Positions 1 through 8,445 of a stretch of DNA of 56,283 nucleotides are shown one piece after another. The notes under the pieces were generated by a model. The model did not search any database. It was not told where the DNA came from and worked only from the letters and a program-made list of their open reading frames with translations. Within the stretch, counting starts at the first letter, position 1. Every line of letters starts with the position of its first letter. Source of the DNA: Williamsia sp. (GTDB lineage: Bacteria; Bacteroidota; Bacteroidia; Chitinophagales; Chitinophagaceae). The position numbers and the translations under genes are program-made. The stretch spans positions 1-56,283 of the forward strand of contig JADCRZ010000040.1 in NCBI GenBank assembly GCA_015069695.1, given 5' to 3'.

Positions 1-242
1 AGAGCCGTTTAGTGGATAAAATAGTCAGGGAACAAGAGTTTGGTATCTTTGAAGACCAGCGTGATCGAAGCGCTCAAACCGTTCCAAAAAATCTGTCCAG
101 TTAATACGGGGTTAGTACAATCAGCCGGCGAGATCCGGAAGCATTTTTTAAAAATAATCAGCTACCCATTGATGATCATGCAAGGGATATTTTTGAGATT
201 CTCAAGAACGTCAAGCCTGATCCGTCCGGCATCCGCGGGCAC

Positions 243-989
243 ATGCTTACCGGCCCCATTTACATTGAAGAGGCTGAGCCGGGCGATATGCTGGAAGTCA
301 GAATTCTTGACATCCGGCTGCGCAGCGATTATGGCGTTAACAGCGTTTGGCCAAAGGGGGGCGGTTTGCCGGATGCTATCACCCAATCAGAAAGCTTTGT
401 TTACAAGTACGACAAAAAGAAAAAGATCGGCTCTTTCAAGGAAGGCATCGAAATACCGCTGCAGCCTTTTATGGGCGTGATGGCTGTTTCTCCCCCACCC
501 CAATCAGGCCGGGTCAGCTCTATCCCGCCAGGCTTTTACGGTGGCAACCTTGATCTGAAGCATCTTGTCAAAGGCACGACCCTGTACCTGCCGGTGTCTG
601 TAAAGGGAGCCTTGTTTACCACAGGCGACTGCCATGCTGCACAGGGCAACGGCGAACTCAGCGGGGTGGCCATCGAAGCATCGCTGACACTCATCGCCCA
701 ATTTATTGTCCACAAAAACAATCCGCTTAAACATGTCCGCGCAGAAACGCCTACCCATTTCATCGCCATCGGTCTCGATCCAGACCTGCGGCAGGCCATG
801 AAAAATGCCGCCCAGGAAGCCTGCAAGTGGATTGTGGAATGGGGTTACACCTTTAATGAAGCGTATTCTATCGCCAGCACAGGCGTCAACTTTGAAGTAA
901 CGCAAGTGGTAGATCAAACCCTGGGCGTTCATGCCATGATCCCCAAATCGATTTTTACCAACAAAAAATTTCCTTACTGGAAGGGTTAA
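243..989 (+). CDS. Acetamidase/formamidase family protein, 5' end disrupted
   Basis: The product belongs to the FmdA/AmdA family, which hydrolyses short amides such as formamide or acetamide to ammonia and the acid. Family signatures are clear: LTGPIYIEEAEPGDMLEV at the start, then GDCHAAQGNGE, RAETPTHFIAIGLD and GVHAMIPKSIF near the end. The first ATG in frame is at 243, which cuts into a conserved block, so the true protein should begin well upstream. The same frame back to 105 still encodes family-like residues (VSTISRRDPEAFF, then DDHARDIFEILKNVKP) but has no start codon, and a TAA stands at 102-104. Before that, family-like residues continue in another frame (ALKP...PVNTG around 75-110). 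I infer one or more frameshifts, so this may be a pseudogene; a 5' end beyond the window cannot be excluded. The family assignment is firm, the functionality is doubtful. Confidence 0.7.
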   Translation: MLTGPIYIEEAEPGDMLEVRILDIRLRSDYGVNSVWPKGGGLPDAITQSESFVYKYDKKKKIGSFKEGIEIPLQPFMGVMAVSPPPQSGRVSSIPPGFYGGNLDLKHLVKGTTLYLPVSVKGALFTTGDCHAAQGNGELSGVAIEASLTLIAQFIVHKNNPLKHVRAETPTHFIAIGLDPDLRQAMKNAAQEACKWIVEWGYTFNEAYSIASTGVNFEVTQVVDQTLGVHAMIPKSIFTNKKFPYWKG

Positions 990-1044
990 CAAGACAGCCT
1001 TCTGAATAAAGCAGTATGTCCTAAAAAAAGTGCGTCGAAATTTC

Positions 1045-1239
1045 GTCATTCCGCCGGGGCGCATGCTGCTGTTGCACTTCCAGAGTTCTGACGCGCCCCA
1101 AGCGGAATCTCTGCGGGGCAGAATGCTGCGATGATCTGCTAGAGTCTCACTCAACTTAAACGGCCCGCTCCGCAGAGATCCTGTAAGGGAGCGGGATCAT
1201 CCTTCAGGTGCAACCTTTACAACGCCCTTACAGGATGAC
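1045..1239 (+). repeat. 195-bp foldback element, copy A
   Basis: First of four copies of a dispersed element in this window (others at 34470, 42679 and 56085). It begins GTCATTCCGCC and ends ACAGGATGAC, giving short terminal inverted repeats. Inside are an ATTCCGC...GCGGAAT stem, a second stem ATCCTGTAAGGG...CCCTTACAGGAT and a central pair TCTCTGCGG / CCGCAGAGA, so a single strand can fold like a cloverleaf. It lies between convergent genes. There is no coding capacity. The rest of the 990-1297 gap shows nothing recognisable. Confidence 0.85.
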
Positions 1240-1297
1240 AAGAACAAAAGGATAATACAGGAAAAGAAAAATGAAAGGAAAGTGCTAGCCCTCTTTA

Positions 1298-1762
1298 TCA
1301 AAACAACCTCACCCAAGGCCGGCTGATCAGGGGTGAGAAGGGCCAGGGAATGGAAGAGAGGATGAGCAGCAAACCAATGGTGAACCAGATGGCCAGGGTC
1401 TTGAACTTTTGCTTATCGAGGCGCTTGCGTTTTGCTTTGGCAGAACCAATGGTGATGATCACGACAGACAGCAGCATCACGAAAATATGCTCGAGCCCGA
1501 AAAAGCGGGCCTGCCGTTCATGCATGGCTTCCTTGAAATGATGCAGGAAATAGTCTACGAGCGGACTGACAAAGTACAGCCCAAGGCCCAGCAGGAATTG
1601 AATATGCAGAAAGGTAACTGTCGTATTCCGGACGGAATTGTCGAAACGGGTATAGGTCTTTTTGCCTAACCAGCCAGTATAGGCACGGTAAAGCGCAAAC
1701 AACAGGCTGATCAGGACAAGCCAGCGCATCCAGGAGTGTAGAGCTACTAGTGTCGGGTACAT
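1298..1762 (-). CDS. Small integral membrane protein, cytochrome b-like
   Basis: A 154-residue protein with four predicted membrane helices (about residues 8-28, 47-66, 88-108 and 123-143). It starts MYPTLVALHSWMRW, with histidines in or next to helices (LHSW, FLHIQF, FLHHF, LEHIF) that could ligate haem. Bacteroidota proteins of this size and pattern are often listed as cytochrome b-like or uncharacterised membrane proteins. A lysine/arginine-rich loop (KAKRKRLDKQKFK) before the last helix suits a cytoplasmic position. The gene stands alone, divergent from the DUF5655-like gene with 144 bp between their starts. A respiratory or redox role is only an inference from the histidines; no substrate can be named. 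Confidence 0.75.
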   Translation of the reverse strand: MYPTLVALHSWMRWLVLISLLFALYRAYTGWLGKKTYTRFDNSVRNTTVTFLHIQFLLGLGLYFVSPLVDYFLHHFKEAMHERQARFFGLEHIFVMLLSVVIITIGSAKAKRKRLDKQKFKTLAIWFTIGLLLILSSIPWPFSPLISRPWVRLF

Positions 1763-1865
1763 GGCAAATGTCTATTTATATAACACTGTAAAGATGCACT
1801 TTAATATCCGGAGTACACCCAAACAGGTGAGCGAAATTAAACACAAGCAGTTGGATTCCCGCAAT

Positions 1866-1896
1866 TTTTCTCTGATCTTTCCCGCAGCTATCTTTG
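1866..1896 (+). promoter_or_regulatory. Bacteroidota-type promoter for the 1907 gene
   Basis: A perfect TAnnTTTG -7 element (TATCTTTG, 1889-1896) lies only ten bases before the ATG at 1907. A T-rich stretch near 1866-1868 lies about 20 bp upstream and could be the -33 box, although no exact TTTG is present. If used, the transcript would have almost no leader. Confidence 0.5.
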
Positions 1897-1906
1897 CCCC
1901 TCCACT

Positions 1907-2284
1907 ATGACCCCAAACAAAAAAGATCATCAGCCCACCATAGAAGACTTTCTAGCCGGAAAATCCGAGACTACGCAGGCCTTGTTCCACCACTTTGTTG
2001 CAAGCTACAGAACCCTCGGCGAACTGGAGGTCCATCCTGCCAAAACCATGATCGGCATTGTCCATGGCAAGCGCATTGCCTGGGTTACCCAGCTCGGAAA
2101 AAACTTTGTGCACATCGTATTCCCCTTTAAAAAACCCTATCCCGAAAACCTTTGTTTTCAGAAAATAGCCCGGGTCCCCGGCGATGCACATCAGTTCAAC
2201 CACCATTTCAGGATGTATTACAAAGAAGATATAAACGGAGAGGTGATGAAATTCATGAAGCTGGCTTATAACGGCGAGCAGTAA
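1907..2284 (+). CDS. DUF5655-like domain protein
   Basis: A 125-residue soluble protein without signal peptide. The layout fits the DUF5655 family, which is small, basic and of unknown function: a helix with LFHHFVASYRTLG, then EVHPAKTMIGIVHGKRIAWV, then a strand and a histidine-rich part (DAHQFNHHFRMYY), ending in a helix that holds MKFMKLAY. Family members often occur alone or fused to DUF4287 or transport-associated domains; here there is no fusion. The ATG at 1907 is preceded by a good TAnnTTTG box. The next gene downstream is convergent and the two share the hairpin at 2304-2339. The function is unknown. Confidence 0.75.
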   Translation: MTPNKKDHQPTIEDFLAGKSETTQALFHHFVASYRTLGELEVHPAKTMIGIVHGKRIAWVTQLGKNFVHIVFPFKKPYPENLCFQKIARVPGDAHQFNHHFRMYYKEDINGEVMKFMKLAYNGEQ

Positions 2285-2303
2285 AACGCTGCGCCCCAAA
2301 ACA

Positions 2304-2339
2304 CAACAGGCACCTGGTTCCAGTTCCAGGTGCCTGTTG
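2304..2339 (-). terminator. Intrinsic terminator between convergent genes
   Basis: A perfect 14-bp inverted repeat (CAACAGGCACCTGG and its complement) with an 8-nt loop. On the minus strand it is followed by a TGTTTT stretch, so it best serves the thioredoxin gene that ends at 2366, but it could also stop transcripts of the plus-strand gene. Confidence 0.8.
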
Positions 2340-2365
2340 AAAAAATCGGTTGCAGGAATTGATGC

Positions 2366-3589
2366 TTAGTCTTTCCAGGTCTTTTCTCCCTTTTTCATTT
2401 TGTCGAGGGTTTCCTGGTAGGTCTTGTCGTTGTTGGCCAGGGCCAGGGCTTTTTCTTCCCATTTGATGGCTTCTTCTTTCTTGCCCATTTTATACAGGAT
2501 GTTTGCATAGGTATCTATGTACATGGGTTCATCTTTTGCTGCAAACGAACGCTTGCTCCAATCGAGGGCTTCTTTTACACAGGTCATGTCCTTGCAGTTT
2601 TCAAATACAGCCCAGGCAAAGCTGTTGAGCTGTGCGGATGATGCATTGGCACCATAGTCGTTCATATAAGCCAGTACAGCTGTCTGGAAATTGGGCCAGT
2701 CGCTCTTGCTCTGGTAATACATTACCTTGCCCATAGAGATCACTTCCTTGCTGTACTTAGGATATTTTGCAGCAACCTTGCTGTCGAGTGCAGTCCAGTC
2801 AGGGGTAGGACTATCCTTTCTGAACACGGCCGGATAAAGGTCTTCGTTGGCGATGATGCCTACAAGCTTTTTGCTGGCCGAGCCGCTGCCTTTTACTTCA
2901 TCATACTTCTTATCGTTGTTCATGATAAGCGCAAAACCCGGGTCTTTGCTGGAGCTGGTGAACTTGTCTACAAAGTCCAAGTTTTCTTTTGTAAACAAGT
3001 CTTTTTGCGTAGCCAGGTACTCCTTGCCGATCTTGCTGCTGTTTTCCCGGTCGTACATATCCAGGGCAGCTACTGCCATCTTACGCAGGAACTCCGGGCT
3101 TTTTTCCCCGGCTTTGTATTTGTCCAGCAGAGTGTAATACTGCTTTTCCGGGTTCAGCGCGTCGTTTCCTTTGGCAATAAACACATCTGCAGGAGAAGAA
3201 CCAATGGCGCGGTGCACCAGCTTTCCATTGGGATCAAAGAACAAATAAGTAGGAAATACATTTACCTTGTAATCTTTCATAATGCTGCCTGCATCTGCAT
3301 ACCAGCTCTTGACTTCGTCATTGTCTGCCTTGGTTGTATCGAGCTGTACTTTGACGTTAATAAAGTTTTTGTTGAAGAAATTCCCTACTTCTTCCATCGG
3401 AAAAATATTGGCAGCCATCGCCTTGCAGGGACCACACCAGGTGGTAAACGCGTCCATGAAAATATATTTGTTTTCAGCTTTTGCTTTGGCCTGTATTTCT
3501 TTCCAGGTGAGGTTGTGTTCAAAATGCATTCCGGTCTGGGCCAGGGAAAACAGGGGTAAGAGGAGTAAGATCCAGCATAATTTTCTCAT
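2366..3589 (-). CDS. Exported thioredoxin-fold protein with C-terminal TPR region
   Basis: I place the start at the ATG at 3589 because it gives a clean Sec signal peptide (MRKLCWILLLLPLFSLAQTG); the in-frame extension upstream has none. The mature 387 residues begin with a thioredoxin-like domain bearing the redox pair WCGPC (C52 and C55), with PTYLFFDPNGKLVHR as the cis-proline and strand segment. The C-terminal 90 residues look like TPR helices (KEALDWSKRSFAAKDEPMYIDTYANILYKMGKKEEAIKW split over two repeats). Such Bacteroidota proteins act in the periplasm as disulfide reductases or isomerases, here probably with the helical tail as a partner-binding part. The gene is monocistronic, with a terminator at 2304-2339. 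Confidence 0.88.
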   Translation of the reverse strand: MRKLCWILLLLPLFSLAQTGMHFEHNLTWKEIQAKAKAENKYIFMDAFTTWCGPCKAMAANIFPMEEVGNFFNKNFINVKVQLDTTKADNDEVKSWYADAGSIMKDYKVNVFPTYLFFDPNGKLVHRAIGSSPADVFIAKGNDALNPEKQYYTLLDKYKAGEKSPEFLRKMAVAALDMYDRENSSKIGKEYLATQKDLFTKENLDFVDKFTSSSKDPGFALIMNNDKKYDEVKGSGSASKKLVGIIANEDLYPAVFRKDSPTPDWTALDSKVAAKYPKYSKEVISMGKVMYYQSKSDWPNFQTAVLAYMNDYGANASSAQLNSFAWAVFENCKDMTCVKEALDWSKRSFAAKDEPMYIDTYANILYKMGKKEEAIKWEEKALALANNDKTYQETLDKMKKGEKTWKD

Positions 3590-3789
3590 ACATAGAAGAT
3601 TTAATGATCCAATGAAATTACAGAAAATTATCATTTAAGCAGCTTCCGGCAAAAAGAACCCGGTTCATTCCCCCCAAGTTCATGCAGATTTCCGGTATTT
3701 TGCCAGCGGATTTGAAACAAGGAGAGCGCTAATTTTAAGGCGTCTGAAGAACAGGATAACATGCTAAAGCTCCTTTATACACCGGCAAT

Positions 3790-4818
3790 ATGAACAGCAA
3801 ACCCGCTTTTAAGGTAGGCATCATTGGTGCAGGCAATATTGCGCAAACGGCGCATATACCCGGTTATCTCAACTATGGGCAGCCGGTGATGGTGGAAGCC
3901 CTGTGCAGCAGAAGCCCTGAACGCATGCAGGATGCAGCGGACAAGTTCGCCATTCCACATACGTTTCATTCCATAGATGAAATGCTCTCCCGGTGCCGGT
4001 TATACGCAGTAAGCGTTTGCACGCCGAATGCGCAGCATTATGAGGCGGTCATGAAAGCGCTGGACGCAGGCTGTCATGTTTTTTGCGAAAAACCTCCTGC
4101 TTTCACTGCCCGGCAGGCAGCAGCGATGGCGGACAAAGCAAAGGAAAAGGGACGGGTACTGGCATACAACTTACCCCAGCGGCAGATGCCGGAGATCAAA
4201 GTTTTAAAAGCCCTTGTAGATGCCGGCGAGCTAGGCAAGGTTTATCACATCAAGGCCAGCTTCCTGCGCCGCCGCGGCATACCAGGCTGGGGCAGCTTTA
4301 CCAACAAAGAGATCCAAGGCGGCGGCGCCCTGATAGACATCGGCATCCACATCCTCGACCTGGCACTCCATCTCTGTGGCTATCCTGCACTCAAAAACGC
4401 CCTTGCCAGCACCTACGATCATCTGGGGAAAAAGGGCGGAAAAGGCGACCTGGGAAGCTGGGATGGCAACACCTTTACGGTAGAAGATGCCTGCTTCGCC
4501 CATCTCAACTTCCACGGGGGTATTTCTCTCACCCTTGAAACATCCTTCGCGCTCAACACCGAACCCATCCGCACCTTTAACCTCGAGCTCTTTGCAACAA
4601 CAGCCGGCGCCACCCTTTCCCCTTTTCATGTGTTTACGGTTGATGAAGGAGAACTGACATACAAAAAAATCGAGTTACGAGAAAGCGGAGTTGACCTGCA
4701 ACACCAAAGCGTCCACCGCTTTTTAGATGCCTGCCAGGGCACTGTCGTCAATCTCTGTACAGCAGCAGAAGGCGCCGCTTTACAGGAGATAATTGAAGAG
4801 ATTTATAGCAGGTCCTGA
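3790..4818 (+). CDS. Gfo/Idh/MocA family oxidoreductase
   Basis: A 342-residue cytoplasmic NAD(P)-dependent dehydrogenase of sugar or cyclitol type. The Rossmann motif is at residues 10-15 (GIIGAGN), the family EKP motif at 100-102 (CEKPPAF), and the C-terminal substrate domain has GGGALIDIGIHILDLAL, where the aspartate and histidine normally act in catalysis. There is no signal peptide, unlike the Tat-exported relative at 21013. The substrate cannot be read from the sequence. The stop codon TGA at 4816-4818 is part of a CTGAACCTTGATT repeat (see the repeat entry), so the last residues may be set by repeat insertion. It stands alone on the strand, 200 bp from the minus-strand thioredoxin gene. 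Confidence 0.9.
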   Translation: MNSKPAFKVGIIGAGNIAQTAHIPGYLNYGQPVMVEALCSRSPERMQDAADKFAIPHTFHSIDEMLSRCRLYAVSVCTPNAQHYEAVMKALDAGCHVFCEKPPAFTARQAAAMADKAKEKGRVLAYNLPQRQMPEIKVLKALVDAGELGKVYHIKASFLRRRGIPGWGSFTNKEIQGGGALIDIGIHILDLALHLCGYPALKNALASTYDHLGKKGGKGDLGSWDGNTFTVEDACFAHLNFHGGISLTLETSFALNTEPIRTFNLELFATTAGATLSPFHVFTVDEGELTYKKIELRESGVDLQHQSVHRFLDACQGTVVNLCTAAEGAALQEIIEEIYSRS

Positions 4819-4848
4819 ACCTTGATTTTACACAATGGGAAGGATGGG
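4815..4848 (+). repeat. CTGAACCTTGATT intergenic repeat, copy 1
   Basis: The sequence CTGAACCTTGATTTTACA, followed by a GGGAAGGATGGG tract, resembles copies at 34402 and 55922 (CTGAACCTTGATT with AGGAT/GGAGGG) and the longer TTGAACC-GGATTACA form at 55994. Its TGA is the stop codon of the preceding oxidoreductase gene. Confidence 0.6.
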
Positions 4849-4944
4849 TGGATTGATGACAGGGCAAATGCGGTTGCTGCGCAGTTCATCCTCTATTTAT
4901 CGCGATTCATACTGCCTGCGCTTTTCTGCCACGCTGCTTTGCCC

Positions 4945-4973
4945 GCAACTTTGTGCCGCAAAAACAAAGTTGC
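4945..4973 (+). repeat. Inverted repeat upstream of the 5079 gene
   Basis: GCAACTTTGT and its exact complement are separated by 9 nt. No strong T-run follows, so it is either a weak terminator for the oxidoreductase gene or a leader hairpin for the next gene. The rest of 4849-5078 shows no recognisable gene. Confidence 0.4.
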
Positions 4974-5078
4974 CTGATTTGCCGAATGCTTTGTAAGCGG
5001 TACCGTTCGCAAACTAAATCGCAAAACAAGTTTCCAGCCATCACAACTTTGCGACTCAAACCCCCACAACGCAACAAC

Positions 5079-5840
5079 ATGAAAACAATTTTTATCAACC
5101 GCATATTACCGCTGGCCCAAAAAGCCCTTGTGGCCAACCTCTTTGTTTCGCTGCCGGTATACGGTTTTATCCTGGCCATGTTTCACGACTTTGGCTTTTC
5201 ACTCCGTGAACGGAGTACGATGCTGCTCAAAACAGTTTCTTCCGGCTACCTGATTATATTCCTGTCGCTGGCTGCCTGCAAGATCCTGCTGGCATGGCGC
5301 GAAAAGGCCTTTCGTCCGCAACCCCAGCCCCTGGCTTCTGTGCGCCGGCTCTCCGGCATCGCGGCCGTTTCTTTTCTTTCCCTTTTTCTTTATTCCTGCA
5401 AGGGAGGCATCCAGCCTTTTGGAAAAAAGGTTGACCTGGTAACAGGACTCACCACCAGCTACAAAGGCATTGTGCCTACAGAAACAAAGCTCATCATGAA
5501 CAATGAATTGCTCAACCACACCGATATCCCGCTGGGTGAAAAGTTCACCCTTGTAAACACCGGCGTGAGTGGCCTTACTGTAAAAGATGACAAGGTATCT
5601 GTTGGCTGCGCCCTGTCGATCAGCGGCGCAGATGGCAAACAGGTGCTGTACGAACAGGACCTGTTTAAAACAGACAGCGTGTTCAACAAAGACAGCGTGA
5701 GCAACCTGCAATGCAAAGTCAGCACCGGTGCTCCCATGGAATGGCAAAAAAAATACCTGGTAAAGGTTACCTACTGGGATAAATACGGAACCGGCAAGCT
5801 CGAAAATGCTGTGACCATTTCCATGGAAGATGAACCCTGA
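5079..5840 (+). CDS. Unrecognised membrane protein with internal lipobox
   Basis: I do not recognise this 253-residue protein. From the ATG at 5079 (MKTIFINRILPL) it has two hydrophobic segments (about residues 14-34 and 52-70), then a third, RRLSGIAAVSFLSLFLYSC, which looks exactly like a lipoprotein signal peptide ending in a lipobox cysteine. The following 145 residues are soluble and strand-rich. Two readings are possible: a protein with three membrane segments, or a separate 166-residue lipoprotein starting at the in-frame GTG at 5340 (VRRLSG). The frame is open through both parts without interruption. A hairpin terminator at 5897 separates it from the efflux operon. No function can be assigned. 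Confidence 0.65.
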   Translation: MKTIFINRILPLAQKALVANLFVSLPVYGFILAMFHDFGFSLRERSTMLLKTVSSGYLIIFLSLAACKILLAWREKAFRPQPQPLASVRRLSGIAAVSFLSLFLYSCKGGIQPFGKKVDLVTGLTTSYKGIVPTETKLIMNNELLNHTDIPLGEKFTLVNTGVSGLTVKDDKVSVGCALSISGADGKQVLYEQDLFKTDSVFNKDSVSNLQCKVSTGAPMEWQKKYLVKVTYWDKYGTGKLENAVTISMEDEP

Positions 5841-5896
5841 TAACCTGTTAAACGAATTTTTACGATTTTAGAAAATACTTACCAACAATCTTGTCT

Positions 5897-5938
5897 AAAA
5901 AGCATAAAGCATTCAATGTGGAACGCTTTATGCTTTTT
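5897..5938 (+). terminator. Intrinsic terminator after the 5079 gene
   Basis: AAAAAGCATAAAGC pairs perfectly with GCTTTATGCTTTTT across a 14-nt loop, and the T-run is at the 3' side of the stem. It also has a T-run in the other direction, so it isolates the efflux operon from its upstream neighbour. Confidence 0.8.
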
Positions 5939-5952
5939 CAGATATATATTTA

Positions 5953-5982
5953 TTTACCCCAGAGTGCACTATATTATATTTG
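5953..5982 (+). promoter_or_regulatory. Promoter of the efflux operon
   Basis: A perfect -7 box TATATTTG (5975-5982) lies 18 bp after a -33-like TTTA (5953-5956). It is between the terminator at 5897-5938 and the first ATG at 6029, the expected place for the operon promoter. The predicted leader is about 40 nt and contains AGGAGG at 5995-6000, but too far from the ATG to act as its ribosome site. Confidence 0.6.
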
Positions 5983-6028
5983 CTTGCCGTTGATAGGAGG
6001 TTGTAAACCCTGCTATAAACGGGATTGC

Positions 6029-7348
6029 ATGAAACAGAAGCTTGTTTTGCTGCTTGTTCTTTGTCTGGCGTCTTGCATTGTTATTGCACAGAGCAGTGTT
6101 GACACCATGCGGCTGGGTTCCCTCTCTGAAACGATCGAAAAAGCCATTCGCAACAACACTTCCCAGGCAGTTTATAAGGCACAGCAGCAGCAAGCCGGGT
6201 TTGATTACAAGGCTGCCAAAGGAGCCCTGTATCCGCATGCTTCGGGTGAATTTCTTGGTACAGACAACCTGCACCTGGCCGTTACTCCTGTGCCCGGTGA
6301 ACTTGCAGGCAGACCCGGCACAACCTATTATGTTCAGTTCGGCAAGAAGTATATATACAATCCGGGACTGACGCTGAGCCAGGCGGTTTTTGACTGGCAA
6401 TCTGTTCTGCAGGTACAGATCGCAAAGGGCAACGCAGAGCTGAACAAACTGCAGCAAGCTTCTTTTGAGCAAACCCTGAAAGCACAGGTAGCACAGCTTT
6501 ATTTTGCAGCGCTCATTGCCCAAGCCTCCCTCCGCATCACTAACCACGACCAGGTACTGGCTGATAGCGTAGCCACCCTGATGCAACAACGCCTGGCGGA
6601 AGGCACCACCGATGCCGTCAGCGTGAACAGCGCCCTGATCAATCGCAACAACATAACCCAGAACGGCACACAAAGCCGGCAGCTATACGACCAGAGCATA
6701 GCAAACCTGAAAAACCTGCTGGGAGAAAGACAGGGCCGCGCGTTGCTGTTGCTGGAAACCATTGATACCGACAATTTCGCTGAAACCGCTTTCCCTGCCC
6801 TGGGCGCAGACAAGAGCTTGTCCATTTACCAGCAACAGCTAACCATTGCCGGACTGCAAAGCAAACTGCAAAAGGCAGTGCGTTATCCGCGGCTTTCGGC
6901 AAACCTGTATGTGGGCGAGCAGCAGTTCAGGAATGATTTTGGCCTGTCGTTTGGCAAGCGGGCCTGGTCGGGCTACCGGTATATTGGTGTTGACCTGACG
7001 GTGCCGGTCTTTACAGGCTTTACCAACAGCAACCGCTACAAGAGCACCCTCGCGCAGCAACGCGTTGCCCGGCTGCAGTACGAAGGTGCCCGCCTGCAAA
7101 GCGAAACAGACGACAGCGTACTGCTCAAAAACTGGGGGCACTATACAGCACTGGCAAAAACTTCCTTGTCTAATTTCAGGCTTTATGGCAAGAACCTCGA
7201 GTTGAACAAACAAAGGTTTGAAGAAGGCGTGATCAGTCTGGACGTGTATCTGAGGGCCTTCCAGGATTACCTTGCAGCAGAAAACAATTATCTCAACAAC
7301 TTGTCGCAGCTGTTGCAGACAAAAGCCACAATTTTATCCAGACAGTAA
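6029..7348 (+). CDS. TolC-family outer membrane efflux protein
   Basis: Start chosen at ATG 6029 because it opens a signal peptide (MKQKLVLLLVLCLASCIVIAQ); the frame is open further upstream but runs through the terminator hairpin at 5897-5938. The 439-residue product has the duplicated TolC layout: long helical segments with AIRNNTSQAVYKAQQQQAG, then YPHASGEF, LSQAVFDWQSVLQ, and in the second half YPRLSANLYVGEQQF and LTVPVFTGFTNSNRYK. Such proteins form the trimeric outer-membrane channel of tripartite pumps. It is the first gene of a four-gene operon; the adaptor starts 9 bp downstream. The pump substrate cannot be deduced. Confidence 0.92.
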   Translation: MKQKLVLLLVLCLASCIVIAQSSVDTMRLGSLSETIEKAIRNNTSQAVYKAQQQQAGFDYKAAKGALYPHASGEFLGTDNLHLAVTPVPGELAGRPGTTYYVQFGKKYIYNPGLTLSQAVFDWQSVLQVQIAKGNAELNKLQQASFEQTLKAQVAQLYFAALIAQASLRITNHDQVLADSVATLMQQRLAEGTTDAVSVNSALINRNNITQNGTQSRQLYDQSIANLKNLLGERQGRALLLLETIDTDNFAETAFPALGADKSLSIYQQQLTIAGLQSKLQKAVRYPRLSANLYVGEQQFRNDFGLSFGKRAWSGYRYIGVDLTVPVFTGFTNSNRYKSTLAQQRVARLQYEGARLQSETDDSVLLKNWGHYTALAKTSLSNFRLYGKNLELNKQRFEEGVISLDVYLRAFQDYLAAENNYLNNLSQLLQTKATILSRQ

Positions 7349-7357
7349 TCTCTATCT

Positions 7358-8440
7358 ATGAAATGCTTTGTATTGATGGCAGTGATAACAGCAGCGTGGA
7401 TGTCTTGCAAGCAACCACCTTCGGCAAAGCCGGAACGAAGAGAGATCGTAGACGCTGTTTTTGGCAGTGGCCATCTTGAGAACCGGGACCAGTATACCGT
7501 TGTTGCCAATACAGATGGGTACCTGAAAGCCGTATACGTAAGTGAAGGCGATACAATCCGGAAGGGCCAGCAATTGTTCCACCTGCTCAATGACGTTCAG
7601 CAAACACAGGTAGGCAGTGCCCGCACCAACCTGGAGTATGCGCAAACCAATACGGTTCCCACTTCACCGCAGCTGGCGCAGTTGCAGATCCAGATTGAAC
7701 AGGCACGCGACAAAGCGGTGGTTGATTCACAGAACTACCGCCGCTACCAGCGTCTTTCGGCTACGCAAGCGGCGTCCAAAACAGATTTTGAGAATGCGCG
7801 GCTGCAATACCAAACATCCGCCGCCAACCTGGCCGTGCTCCAGAAAAACTTAGCCGATCTGCAGCGCACCCTCCGGCTCAATGTAGAGAACGCCCGCAGC
7901 CAATTGCAGATACAGCAACAGACCAACAATTATTACAATCTCTCCAGCACAGCAAACGGCATCGTACTGGCTGTAAACAAAAAAGCAGGCGACTATGTAA
8001 GAAAGGGAGATGCGATTGCCCAGATCGGGGCAGGCCATCCGGTTATCAAGATCCTGATCGCGGAAGATGATGTGCAGCGTGTGAAAGAAGGCCAGCAGAC
8101 CCTTGTATCACTCAACAGCCAGAAAGACAAAATCTACAAAGCGGCCATCACAAAAATTTATCCGGCGTTCAATACCAGCGAGCAGGCCTTTACGGCAGAA
8201 GCCCAATTTGATGAACAGCCCGCCCAGTTGATCAACGGAACCCAGCTGCAGGTAAACATCATTGTGCAGGACAAAAAGAATGCGCTGGTAATTCCTTCTT
8301 ATTTCCTGCAAAGCGGCGACTCTGTCTGGCTCAAGAATAAAAAGGGGAAAGTACCTGTTACCACCGGCATCCGCACATTGGAGTGGACGGAAATCACCGG
8401 CGGTTTGCAGGAAAGTGATGTACTGGTTCTGCCCAAATAA
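7358..8440 (+). CDS. HlyD/MacA-type periplasmic adaptor, lipoprotein
   Basis: A 360-residue membrane-fusion protein with a short lipoprotein leader (MKCFVLMAVITAAWMSC, lipid cysteine 17). Order of parts: a first half of a biotinyl-lipoyl-like domain (VVANTDGYLKAVYVSEGDTIRKGQ), a long coiled-coil hairpin (about residues 85-190, rich in Gln, Ala and Arg), the second lipoyl half (STANGIVLAVNKKAGDYVRKGD), a beta-barrel, and a C-terminal membrane-proximal part. It bridges the ABC permease and TolC in the periplasm. It overlaps no neighbour but is packed between them with 9- and 5-bp gaps, so the genes are translated from one message. Confidence 0.92.
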   Translation: MKCFVLMAVITAAWMSCKQPPSAKPERREIVDAVFGSGHLENRDQYTVVANTDGYLKAVYVSEGDTIRKGQQLFHLLNDVQQTQVGSARTNLEYAQTNTVPTSPQLAQLQIQIEQARDKAVVDSQNYRRYQRLSATQAASKTDFENARLQYQTSAANLAVLQKNLADLQRTLRLNVENARSQLQIQQQTNNYYNLSSTANGIVLAVNKKAGDYVRKGDAIAQIGAGHPVIKILIAEDDVQRVKEGQQTLVSLNSQKDKIYKAAITKIYPAFNTSEQAFTAEAQFDEQPAQLINGTQLQVNIIVQDKKNALVIPSYFLQSGDSVWLKNKKGKVPVTTGIRTLEWTEITGGLQESDVLVLPK

Positions 8441-8445
8441 ATCTT

